DNA from: CALNZV01 sp942491115
GTDB lineage: Bacteria > Desulfobacterota > Desulfobacteria > Desulfobacterales > UBA5852
Assembly (NCBI GenBank): GCA_942491115.1
Contig: CALNZV010000007.1
Location: forward strand, 620,001-684,000
Reading direction: 5' to 3'
Length of the DNA stretch: 64,000 bases
Both the position numbers and the translations under genes were made by a program. The notes beneath the pieces are model-generated. The model saw only the letters and a list, made by a program, of their open reading frames with translations, was not told the origin of the DNA and searched no databases. Position 1 is the stretch's first letter; every line of letters begins with the position of its first letter. This document shows positions 27,807 to 35,773 of the stretch, piece by piece.

Positions 27807-30074
27807 ATGAGCACGCCACTACCGCCAGATGAGATCCGCCGAATCGATGCCATTTTCGGGGCGGCGGCCGCCCAAGGCAGATGGAATCTTTATGAGCATG
27901 AGGTATACAGCATCCTCGATTTATTTCGCCTGCCGACGCCTCTCCGCGTTTTCATCTCGGAGCACGATCGGATCGAACCGGACACCCTGAAGCGGTTTTC
28001 GACGGAGAGAATTGTCCTCAAAGCAGCGGCCAGAGACCTGACCCACAAACAAAAGGTCGGTGGTGTAAAAATCGTCCTCAAGGATCTCGACTTCGTCCGT
28101 TTCACCGTCGACCGCATGCGGACGGATTTAACAGCCTCCGGATACCGGGTGGAGGGCATCCAACTGACCGAGTGGATCGATTATTCGAAGGATTTGGGCA
28201 ACGAGGTCCTTCTCGGATTCCGGGAGAGCGACGCATTCGGTCCCGTCATCTCCTTTAGCAAAGGCGGAGCGGATGCCGAGCATTTTGCAAAGCATTTTTC
28301 CTCCCCCAACCTCATTTTAGCCCCCATCGACCGGCTCTGGGCCGAAGCATTACTGAATTCCACCCACATCCGTGAAAAATACGATGCCGAAGGGCGAAAG
28401 GACGATGTTGGCAAGATCGTCACCGCAGGGCTCGCCTTCAGCCGCCTCGCCTCCGCCTTTTCCGCCTCATTGGCCGGGGAGAGCCACTTCACCATCCAAG
28501 AATTCGAGGTCAACCCGTTTGTATTCGACCCGCGGGGTCAGTTTATCGCCCTGGATGGTTTTGCGGCTTTCGAGAAGCGACGATCGCCTGAGGGGACATC
28601 CGCACCCCTGCCGCCGCTGACCCCCTTTTTCGAACCCTCCGGTATCGCCGTCGCGGGCGTCAGTCGCTCCGACAACCGCAAGCCCGGCAATATCATTCTC
28701 AGAAATCTTCTCAACCTCGGCCGGGAAGACATCTATGCCGTCAACATTCAGGGGGGTGAAATCACCGTCGGTTCCCGGCGCCTGACCGTATACCAGCACA
28801 TCTCCGACATTGGGGCGCCCATCGATCTGGCAGTGCTTGCGGTGCCGGCCGAGCATGCCCTGAGCGTCGTAGAGGCCTGCGCCCAAAAAAAGGTCAAGGC
28901 CCTCATCCTCATATCCGGGGGATTCAGTGAAACCCGTGAGGACGACGCCTTGGACCGCCAAATCCTCGGCATCGCCAGATCTGCCGGCATGCGGATCATC
29001 GGCCCCAACTGCCTGGGAATCGTCTATGCAGGTCGGAGCGGCTCGCCGGGAATCAACACCTTTTTCGTGCCCGAAGAAAAATTTCAGATAGACCTCAGAA
29101 CCCACCACCGCCTGGCCATCTTGAGCCAGAGTGGTGCCCTGGGTATCACCGAAATCTATAACCTCAGGCATGCCATCTCGCCCAAGGCGGTGGTCAGCTA
29201 TGGGAACCAACTGGACGTGGACCCAGGCGATCTGGTCCGGCATTTCAACGACGACCCGGGAGTGGACGTCATCGGGTGCTACATTGAGGGTTTCAAGAAG
29301 GGGGCCGGCCGGAAGTTTTTCGACATTGCCGCCGGCTGCCGGAAACCGGTCATCGTCTATAAGGCCGGGAGAACTGAAGAGGGAATGAAGGCCACCGAAT
29401 CTCATACCGCCAGCATCGCCGGCGAATATGCCGTGGCCAAAGCCGCCATGAAGCAGGCCGGTCTCATCGTTGCGGATACCATGCTCGACCACGGTGAATA
29501 CATCAAGACTTTTGCCATGCTCAACCCCTTCGAGGTCACCGGAAACCGGGTCGCCATCATCGCCAATGCCGGTTACGAAAAAACCTATGCCGCCGACAAC
29601 CTGGGCAGCCTCGTGCTGGCCTCTTTCGACCCACCCACCACCACCGCCCTTCGGGCCATTCTCCCACCATACGTCACGGTGGATCCCATGCTGGATCTGA
29701 CCCCCATGGCCGGAGATGATTTGTTTGAAGCCTGCATCGGCGAGGTGATGGCATCCAAGGCCGTAGATGCCCTGTTCATCTCCATCGTGCCCCACAGCAG
29801 CCTCATCCATACCACCGACGAGGAAATCGGCCGCAACCGGGAAAACATCGCCGCCCGCATCGTTCGACAGGTTCACCGGCACCGGAAGCCCACGGTCGTG
29901 TCCATCAACGTGGTCTCGGGGGCCGATGCCGTCTACAACCGCTTCGGTCAGCTGTTAGACGAGGGGGGAGTGCCCACCTTTCTCTCGGCCCGGCGCGCCA
30001 TGGCCAGCTTGAGCGCCTTCATTCGCTACCGGATGGCCCGGAAGACCAAGGCCTTTTCCGAATGGCTCAAATAG
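27807..30074 (+). CDS. NDP-forming acyl-CoA synthetase with ATP-grasp domain at the N-terminus
   Basis: Interconverts acyl-CoA, NDP and phosphate with the free acid, NTP and CoA, via phospho-histidine. The 755-residue protein is a fusion of both subunits in beta-alpha order. Residues 1-250 are the ATP-grasp (beta) part (VGGVKIVLKDLDFVRFTV). Then come a CoA-binding Rossmann domain (FFEPSGIAVAGVSRSDNRKPG) and a succinyl-CoA-synthetase-like part with IIGPNCLGIV and the active-site His in ESHTASIAGE. The usual fused order is alpha-beta. The ATG at 27807 has GGAGG 10 bases upstream. It could conserve energy by acetate or acyl excretion or activate aromatic or short-chain acids; the substrate is unknown. 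Confidence 0.88.
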   Translation: MSTPLPPDEIRRIDAIFGAAAAQGRWNLYEHEVYSILDLFRLPTPLRVFISEHDRIEPDTLKRFSTERIVLKAAARDLTHKQKVGGVKIVLKDLDFVRFTVDRMRTDLTASGYRVEGIQLTEWIDYSKDLGNEVLLGFRESDAFGPVISFSKGGADAEHFAKHFSSPNLILAPIDRLWAEALLNSTHIREKYDAEGRKDDVGKIVTAGLAFSRLASAFSASLAGESHFTIQEFEVNPFVFDPRGQFIALDGFAAFEKRRSPEGTSAPLPPLTPFFEPSGIAVAGVSRSDNRKPGNIILRNLLNLGREDIYAVNIQGGEITVGSRRLTVYQHISDIGAPIDLAVLAVPAEHALSVVEACAQKKVKALILISGGFSETREDDALDRQILGIARSAGMRIIGPNCLGIVYAGRSGSPGINTFFVPEEKFQIDLRTHHRLAILSQSGALGITEIYNLRHAISPKAVVSYGNQLDVDPGDLVRHFNDDPGVDVIGCYIEGFKKGAGRKFFDIAAGCRKPVIVYKAGRTEEGMKATESHTASIAGEYAVAKAAMKQAGLIVADTMLDHGEYIKTFAMLNPFEVTGNRVAIIANAGYEKTYAADNLGSLVLASFDPPTTTALRAILPPYVTVDPMLDLTPMAGDDLFEACIGEVMASKAVDALFISIVPHSSLIHTTDEEIGRNRENIAARIVRQVHRHRKPTVVSINVVSGADAVYNRFGQLLDEGGVPTFLSARRAMASLSAFIRYRMARKTKAFSEWLK

Positions 30075-30600
30075 GCCCCTCGGGGCCGCCCGGCCGGATC
30101 TGCCGATGGAGAGCCGCCAGACGGCGATAGGTTTCGACCCCGTGATCGATCATCTCCAGGCTGTCGACGGATAGGGATTTTTTGAAAGACGCGGGGACGC
30201 CGGCCACCAAATGGAAGGGGCCGACGCTCTTTCCTTCCACCACGACACTGCCTGAGGCCAGGACCGACCCATGGCAGATGCGTGCCTGGTTCATCACGAT
30301 GGCCCCGATGCCGATCAGGCAGCGGTCTTCGATGGTGCATCCGTGAATCACTGCATGGTGCCCCACCACGACGTTTTCCCCGATCACCGCCGGCATGCCG
30401 GGGTCGGCATGAACGGTGCAGTTATCCTGAATATTGGTATTGCGACCGATGCGAATGGACTCGGTATCTCCGCGGATCACCGTATGGTACCAGATGCTGG
30501 CACCGTCTTCGATGGTCACGTCGCCGATAACCACGGCAGTGGAAGCGATGAATACATCCTTGCCGATGGTCGGTCGGATTCCATTGAGTTCGCCAATCAT
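30067..30600 (-). CDS. Gamma-class carbonic anhydrase-like hexapeptide protein
   Basis: A 177-residue left-handed beta-helix protein of the gamma-carbonic anhydrase/YrdA group. Zinc-ligand His residues appear at NCTVHAD, VGHHAVIHGC, and the hexapeptide turns at IGDVTIEDGASIWYHTVIRGD. The start at 30600 is preferred over 30606 because AGGAG is then 6 bases upstream. It is convergent with the acyl-CoA synthetase and overlaps its last 8 bases. Activity may be carbonic anhydrase or an acyl/CoA-linked role; the family is mixed and many members have no measured activity. Confidence 0.88.
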   Translation of the reverse strand: MIGELNGIRPTIGKDVFIASTAVVIGDVTIEDGASIWYHTVIRGDTESIRIGRNTNIQDNCTVHADPGMPAVIGENVVVGHHAVIHGCTIEDRCLIGIGAIVMNQARICHGSVLASGSVVVEGKSVGPFHLVAGVPASFKKSLSVDSLEMIDHGVETYRRLAALHRQIRPGGPEGPI

Positions 30601-30728
30601 GATCATCTCCTATAGGGAATAAGGTATGCCCGATGCCCCCCAAAATCGGGTATTCAGGGGCCAGTCTATCAGAGCCGGCAGGTTTTCGAAACCACTGGGA
30701 ACGGGGGTGGCGATGCGTCACCCCTCGG

Positions 30729-30757
30729 TTGACCTCAAAGGGATTTTTCACTATCAA
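30729..30757 (+). promoter_or_regulatory. Candidate sigma-70-type promoter of the flavoprotein gene
   Basis: TTGACC, a 17-base spacer, then TATCAA. Transcription would start near 30765, giving a leader of about 110 bases that includes the hairpin at 30803-30829. Confidence 0.5.
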
Positions 30758-30802
30758 TAAGATGCGATCGGTACCTCAATGCCCCGTCGAGACCCTTCAG
30801 CA

Positions 30803-30829
30803 ACACCCCGTCGCCTGGGGACGGGGTGT
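30803..30829 (+). promoter_or_regulatory. 10-bp perfect leader hairpin upstream of the flavoprotein
   Basis: ACACCCCGTC and GACGGGGTGT flank a 7-base loop. No T tract follows, so it is not a simple terminator. It lies 45 bases before the ATG, within the inferred 5' leader. Confidence 0.5.
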
Positions 30830-30874
30830 CATCCTGCGGAAACGTGCCTCCCTTCACCCAAAGGAGCCTTTGCA

Positions 30875-32377
30875 ATGGACACTCCTCCAGTCCCCTCCTA
30901 TGACCTTTGCGTCATCGGCTGCGGCCCCGGCGGTTTTGCCGCAGCCATGCGGGCCTTGGACTTGGGAAAGCATGTCTGCATCGTCGAAGGAGGAGAGATC
31001 GGGGGAGCCGGGGTCATGTGGGGGGCTCTGGCTTCCAAAACCATGTGGGAGTTGGCCAAGGACTTCTACATCGCTGCCGTCACGGACAGGGGATACCGGG
31101 CATCCGGGCTCACCATCGACTATCAGGCCATGCTGGACACCGTCATCCATGCGGTGAAGGAAAAACAATATCAGATGCTTTCCCAGATCGAGACCTTTTC
31201 TCCCGGACGGTGGAAGGGCCCCGGTTCATTGACCCTTAAACGGGGCTGGGCCTCTTTCGTCTCCCCCCACCAGCTTCAGATCAACTTAAACGACGGCAGC
31301 AGGGAAGACATCGGCGCCGATTTCTTCCTGATCGCCACGGGCTCCAGGCCCCGGGCCTTTCCCGGCATTCCCACCGACCAGGTCAGGGTGGTGGACTCCG
31401 ACGGCATATTGAACCTCAAAACCTTTCCCCGGCGGCTCATGATCATCGGTGCCGGTGTCATCGGCTGCGAGTATGCTACCATTTTTTCCAATTTCGGACG
31501 CACCCAGGTGTACCTGGTCGATCACGCCGACCGTATTCTGCCCAGCGAAGACGATGATGTCGGCGATTTTATCAGCGGCAACCTCACCCGAAACGGCGTC
31601 GAGGTGCTCCACTCGGCAAGTCTCCGGGACATCCATCAATTCGACACCCATCTCGAAGTCGTTCTGGACTATTCGGACGGCCACTCCGAGGTACTGGAGG
31701 TCGACGCCGCCCTCGTCTCCATCGGAAGAACCCCCAACTTCAGTTGCCTGAACCTCGAGAATGCCGGGATTTTTACCGACGACCGGGGGTATCTGACCGT
31801 CGACGAAGACTGCTGTGTCGGCCGGCACGTGTATGCGGCAGGGGACGTCACCCATCGGCCGGCCCTGGTCAACCTGGCGGAAATGGAGGGTCGCTACGCC
31901 GTCAAACACATGTTCGGACAGCCCCTCTGGCCCCTGAACTATCGGAACATGTCCACGGTCATGTTCTTCAAACCCGCCGTGGCCGCCGTCGGGCTCAACG
32001 AGAAGGCCTGCCAGAGGCAGAACATCGCCTATCGGGTCGCCACCTACTCCAACGCGCTGCTGCCCCGGGCCATCGCCATGCGCTCCACCCAGGGGTTTTT
32101 AAAAATCCTCGTCCGGGACGACGACGAGCAGAAGGTCCTCGGCATGCGGGCCGCCGGCCCCCAGGCCTCCAACACCATCATGACCATTGCCTTTTTGATG
32201 GATCAAGATAAGGGCATCCGGGATGCCCTGAAATCCGTTCATCCCCACCCCACCATGTCCGAGGGCATCCAGGACTGCCTCAGGGTTCTCCTGGACAAAT
32301 CCATCTACAAGTCCCAGGCATTCCCCAACCACATCAACATCAGAACGTGGCGGCCGGAAACCGGGTATGCGGAGTGA
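30875..32377 (+). CDS. Dihydrolipoamide-dehydrogenase-like flavoprotein lacking the redox cysteine pair
   Basis: A 500-residue member of the class I pyridine nucleotide-disulfide oxidoreductases. The FAD site (GCGPGGFAAAMRALDLG), the NAD(P) site (IIGAGVIGCEYATIF), the second FAD motif (VYAAGDVTHRPALVNLAEMEG) and the dimerisation domain with the HPTMSE His-Glu pair are present. The active-site CxxxxC is absent: its two Cys positions are Gly46 and Ala51 (GGAGVMWGALASK). It therefore cannot work by dithiol-disulfide exchange in the normal way. It may be an NAD(P)H:quinone, transhydrogenase-like or other flavin hydride-transfer enzyme. AAAGGAG lies before the ATG at 30875. Expression probably starts from the promoter at 30729. 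Confidence 0.87.
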   Translation: MDTPPVPSYDLCVIGCGPGGFAAAMRALDLGKHVCIVEGGEIGGAGVMWGALASKTMWELAKDFYIAAVTDRGYRASGLTIDYQAMLDTVIHAVKEKQYQMLSQIETFSPGRWKGPGSLTLKRGWASFVSPHQLQINLNDGSREDIGADFFLIATGSRPRAFPGIPTDQVRVVDSDGILNLKTFPRRLMIIGAGVIGCEYATIFSNFGRTQVYLVDHADRILPSEDDDVGDFISGNLTRNGVEVLHSASLRDIHQFDTHLEVVLDYSDGHSEVLEVDAALVSIGRTPNFSCLNLENAGIFTDDRGYLTVDEDCCVGRHVYAAGDVTHRPALVNLAEMEGRYAVKHMFGQPLWPLNYRNMSTVMFFKPAVAAVGLNEKACQRQNIAYRVATYSNALLPRAIAMRSTQGFLKILVRDDDEQKVLGMRAAGPQASNTIMTIAFLMDQDKGIRDALKSVHPHPTMSEGIQDCLRVLLDKSIYKSQAFPNHINIRTWRPETGYAE

Positions 32378-32398
32378 TCTCCGCCCCCCGCTTTCTCG

Positions 32399-32824
32399 GT
32401 GACCGACATTCCCGTCGACGAGGACGGGTGGCTGCATTCGGGAGATCTGGGGATTATCGATGACTCCGGTTACCTGTCCATCACCGGGCGCCACAAGGAC
32501 ATGATCATCCGCGGGGGCGAGAGCATCTATCCCCGGGAAATCGAAGAATTTATCTTCCAGATGGAGGGGGTGGCCGACGTACAGGTCGTGGGCGTCCCCA
32601 GTCGTAAGTACGGAGAGGAGGTGGGTGCCTTTGTCGTCCGGAAACCCGATGTGGATCTCGAACCGGAAGACATCAGGGACTTCTGCCGGGGGCGCATTAG
32701 CCGGTTCAAGATCCCCAAGTATGTCATCTTCGTGAGCAGCTATCCCCTCACCGCCAGCGGCAAAGTGCAAAAGTACAAACTAAGGGAGATGTCCCGGACG
32801 GTGTTCCCGGAAGCCATGGCCTAG
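32399..32824 (+). pseudogene. C-terminal remnant of an AMP-forming acyl-CoA synthetase
   Basis: The 141 residues match only the end of acyl-CoA synthetases: the hinge and A8 region (DGWLHSGDLGIIDDSGYLSITGR, then KDMIIRGGESIYPREIEEF) and the A10 Lys region (PLTASGKVQKYKLREM). A whole enzyme has about 550 residues, so roughly 400 residues with the AMP-binding core are missing. The frame begins at a GTG with no ribosome site, just after the flavoprotein stop. The remaining part has no frameshift and keeps the catalytic Lys, which suggests a recent deletion. It ends overlapping the stop of the convergent lipoprotein gene. Confidence 0.8.
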
Positions 32825-33318
32825 TCCCACCGCCTCACCATTTCCTGGATTTTTTGGTTCTGTCGGGCCAGCCGCTCCCGCCAGTCCGGATTGCCCCGAA
32901 GATGGGTTTGGGCCAGCCGGTGAAAAGACCCGGCCTGGCGCGCGTCACCCTTGAGGCGCCAGGATTCGGCCAGGTAGTAATACCCGGGGCCGTGATGGGG
33001 ATTGAGGCTGACGGCCCGCTCGAATTCACGTATCGCCGAATCCACCCGTCCCTGGGACAGCAGCGCCCGACCGTTGTGGGTCAAAGCAACGGACGCCTGA
33101 AGCTGAGGCGGATCTTCAGGGGGAGGGGACGCCGGCAGCGCGCCAGGAGACTTCGATTCCGGCAGTGCAACAGGGGGAGGCGATGCGGGGCCATCAGGTG
33201 ATGCGACCGGAGGGGGAGGAGACACCAGGCCCCGACACCCCCAGAGGCTCAAGGCCAGCAGGACTGTCGCCACCCACATGAAACCGCGCCTCCCGGATTC
33301 AGTTTTGACCTCCGCCAC
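32821..33318 (-). CDS. TPR lipoprotein coupled to PBP1b (LpoP-like candidate)
   Basis: A 165-residue outer- or inner-membrane lipoprotein. The signal ends in a lipobox (LSLWGC), followed by a Pro/Ser/Ala-rich linker of about 40 residues and two TPR-like units (ALTHNGRALLSQGRVDSAIREFERAV and a second with YYYLAESWRLKGDARQA). The GTG start at 33318 overlaps the PBP1b gene end by 20 bases, with AAAGGG inside the upstream gene; an ATG at 33279 is an alternative. TPR lipoprotein LpoP activates PBP1b in Pseudomonas and is encoded beside it. By analogy this is a candidate activator; sequence similarity to LpoP was not tested. Confidence 0.75.
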   Translation of the reverse strand: MAEVKTESGRRGFMWVATVLLALSLWGCRGLVSPPPPVASPDGPASPPPVALPESKSPGALPASPPPEDPPQLQASVALTHNGRALLSQGRVDSAIREFERAVSLNPHHGPGYYYLAESWRLKGDARQAGSFHRLAQTHLRGNPDWRERLARQNQKIQEMVRRWD

Positions 33319-35617
33319 CCTTCAGCCCTTTCAGTAGACGTTTGATCAGAGCTCCGGGACCCGTCAGTCCGCTGTCGCCGGGTCCGACGCCTTCCAAGAA
33401 TACCTCCTCGCGAATTTCCTGGCAAGGCCATGGAGACCGACCCTCGGTATCCTCCAGACAGACTTCCTCAACGACGATTCCCGGCGGCTGGACGAAATCG
33501 AGACCGGTAAACCGATGGGGAATCGACCTGGCCAGTTCCGCCCAGATCGGCAGGGACGCCGCCGCCCCCGACGCATTGATGGAAGCGCCGTCGTCGAACC
33601 CCACCCAGACAAGAATCAGCGCATCCGGCGTGTAGCCAATGAACCAGGCATCCCGGTAATCGTTTGTCGTTCCGGTCTTTCCGGCTACAGGGAAACCGAT
33701 CCCCCTCGAGACAATCCCTTTTCCCGTGCCCTCGGTGATGACGCTTTTGAGCAGTGACGTCATGAGGTAGGCCTTGGCCGGGGATATGGTCTGGACCAGT
33801 TCGACACTTTGCCGCTGCAAGGGGGCCCCCGTCCCGCTCAGCACATCCCGGATCGACATGGGCAAAGCCAGAATACCCTCGGCCGCGAAGACGCCGTAGG
33901 CCCGGGCCAACTCGATGGGGATCACTTCCACTGCCCCCAGAGCCACCGACGGGTACAAGGGCAGCGTTGTTGAAAACCCGAATGCGGATGCGGTGGCCAC
34001 CACCTTTTCAATGCCGATCTCCATGGCCAGATACACGGTGGGCCGGTTGACGGACTGGGCGAGAGCCTCTCTCAGCCTCAGCGCTCGACGGTTGATATCG
34101 GAGAAATTCCCTGGTTGCCACTCCTTGCCGTCCACGGTGTAAGCGGTCGGAAGGTTGGGCAGGACGGACACCGCGGTTTTACGGTCGAAAGCCGCCAAAT
34201 AGACAAACGGTTTAAAGGTGCTTCCCGCCTGGCGGCGGGCCATGGTAACGCGGTTGAACTGGGAGGCGGCGTAATCCCTGCCCCCCACCATGGCTAGCAC
34301 CGCCCCGGTTCTGGGCTGTATCACCACCAGGGCTCCCTGGAGCGGGGAGCCACTTTTCCTCAACAGCTCCGGATTTGCCGACTCCAAAGCGGCGAGTCCG
34401 TTCTGGAGCGAGGCTTCAGCAGCTTGCTGGACCTGGGTGTCCAGGGTCGTGAAGATGGATAGCCCTAAAGACGTCAGATCCTCTGGAGAGTAAAATGCCT
34501 CGAGCTGTCGAGATAGATAGTCGACGAAATAAGGAGCCCGCTTCGAGAATGGTCGATGAGCCGCCGGCGCAAGAGGGGCTTTCCGGGCGGTCTCCCACTC
34601 TTGTTGGTTGATGGTCCCGGAACGTTTCATCTGATCCAGGAGCACCTGCCGCCGAGCCCTGCATCGTTCCGGATGAAGATGGGGCGAGTAGGCATTCGGT
34701 CCCTTGATGATGCCGGCAAGCATGGCTGATTCGGACAGTTCCAGGGCCTCCACCGGCTTGTCAAAATAAAACCGTGATGCCTCGCCGACGCCGTTGATGG
34801 AGATGGAGCCCATCTGACCCAGATAGATTTCATTGAAATAGATTTCCAGAATGGTGCGTTTGTCGTATTGCCACTCCAGAATGAGGGCGATCAACATCTC
34901 CCGCAGCTTTCGCACAAGGGTTCTCTCGGCCGTCAAAAAATAATTCTTGGCCAACTGCTGGGTGATGGTCGATCCTCCCTGGCGGACCTCTCCGTGGCGT
35001 AAATTGGCGACTGCCGCCCGGGCGATGCCCCGGAAATCGATCCCGTGGTGGTCGAAGAAGCGGTTGTCTTCCGCGGCCAGAACCGATTGGATCAAATGCT
35101 CGGGGACCTGATCGATGGCTACCAGACGGCGCTTTTCCCGCTCCGGTCCGAAAAAAAGATCGATCGCTTCGGGCTCGAGTTCTAACAGGGGCAGGGAACG
35201 GTTGTCGTCCAGGCGGCGGATGGAGACAATGCGGCTGCCATTCATGCCGATGGCCACCGGAAACGGAGAGCGTTCCCGATCGGGGGTTTTAAGGCTGTGG
35301 AGAAAAAGCTCCCACCGACCCTCGGAAACCCGCATCTCGCCGGGGCGATCTGGAAGGCGGTCCACGGCCCGGTAGTCGAGTCGTCCCAGGAGATCGGTCA
35401 TCAGCTGACGGTTCACGGAAAGCCCAGGGTAGAGAAGGGTCACGTCCGAATAAACCGTGGAGGGCAGCTGCCAACGCCGGCCCGCAAACCGCTCCTCGAT
35501 CCGGTTGCTGAGTCGGAGGCCGTAGCCGATCACAACGGCAGCAGCGACGAGGGTGGTCACGGCACATCCGATCAGAATCCACCGGGCCGGCCGCCCGGGG
35601 CGTTTTTTCCGAGTCAT
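33299..35617 (-). CDS. mrcB: Class A penicillin-binding protein, PBP1b type
   Basis: Bifunctional peptidoglycan glycosyltransferase and transpeptidase of 772 residues, anchored by one N-terminal helix (ILIGCAVTTLVAAAVVIGYGL). A UB2H-like region (WQLPSTVYSD...) precedes the GT51 domain (catalytic Glu in AAEDNRFFDHHG; GGSTITQQLAKN). The transpeptidase has SxxK in GSTFKPF, SVN in LAQSVNRPT, and KTGTTND. The UB2H-like segment supports PBP1b rather than PBP1a. The ATG at 35617 gives the expected short basic cytoplasmic tail (TRKKRPGR). Translationally coupled to the TPR lipoprotein downstream. Confidence 0.93.
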   Translation of the reverse strand: MTRKKRPGRPARWILIGCAVTTLVAAAVVIGYGLRLSNRIEERFAGRRWQLPSTVYSDVTLLYPGLSVNRQLMTDLLGRLDYRAVDRLPDRPGEMRVSEGRWELFLHSLKTPDRERSPFPVAIGMNGSRIVSIRRLDDNRSLPLLELEPEAIDLFFGPEREKRRLVAIDQVPEHLIQSVLAAEDNRFFDHHGIDFRGIARAAVANLRHGEVRQGGSTITQQLAKNYFLTAERTLVRKLREMLIALILEWQYDKRTILEIYFNEIYLGQMGSISINGVGEASRFYFDKPVEALELSESAMLAGIIKGPNAYSPHLHPERCRARRQVLLDQMKRSGTINQQEWETARKAPLAPAAHRPFSKRAPYFVDYLSRQLEAFYSPEDLTSLGLSIFTTLDTQVQQAAEASLQNGLAALESANPELLRKSGSPLQGALVVIQPRTGAVLAMVGGRDYAASQFNRVTMARRQAGSTFKPFVYLAAFDRKTAVSVLPNLPTAYTVDGKEWQPGNFSDINRRALRLREALAQSVNRPTVYLAMEIGIEKVVATASAFGFSTTLPLYPSVALGAVEVIPIELARAYGVFAAEGILALPMSIRDVLSGTGAPLQRQSVELVQTISPAKAYLMTSLLKSVITEGTGKGIVSRGIGFPVAGKTGTTNDYRDAWFIGYTPDALILVWVGFDDGASINASGAAASLPIWAELARSIPHRFTGLDFVQPPGIVVEEVCLEDTEGRSPWPCQEIREEVFLEGVGPGDSGLTGPGALIKRLLKGLKGGGGQN

Positions 35618-35773
35618 GGTCGATCCGATCTGGCGGTGTCGGAAAAGGCAGGGCACCCGCCCGCCGGCAAACAGACGGCAGCCTTGACGCGACACTACCG
35701 GCGATTGACAACGGTACCGCCGACGGAATAGTTACCGTCGAGAAGGGTCACTCGTCGACAATGGAGGCATTCC

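Noticed and set aside
28467..29882. 471-codon minus-strand open frame
   Set aside because: Antisense to the acyl-CoA synthetase; its Gly/Asp/Val-rich translation matches the reverse frame of a real gene and has no ribosome site.
32375..32824. Possible selenocysteine read-through joining the flavoprotein to the acyl-CoA synthetase fragment, since the TGA is in the same frame
   Set aside because: No SECIS-like hairpin at the right distance, the flavoprotein is already full length with a normal C-terminus, and the fragment is an unrelated family.
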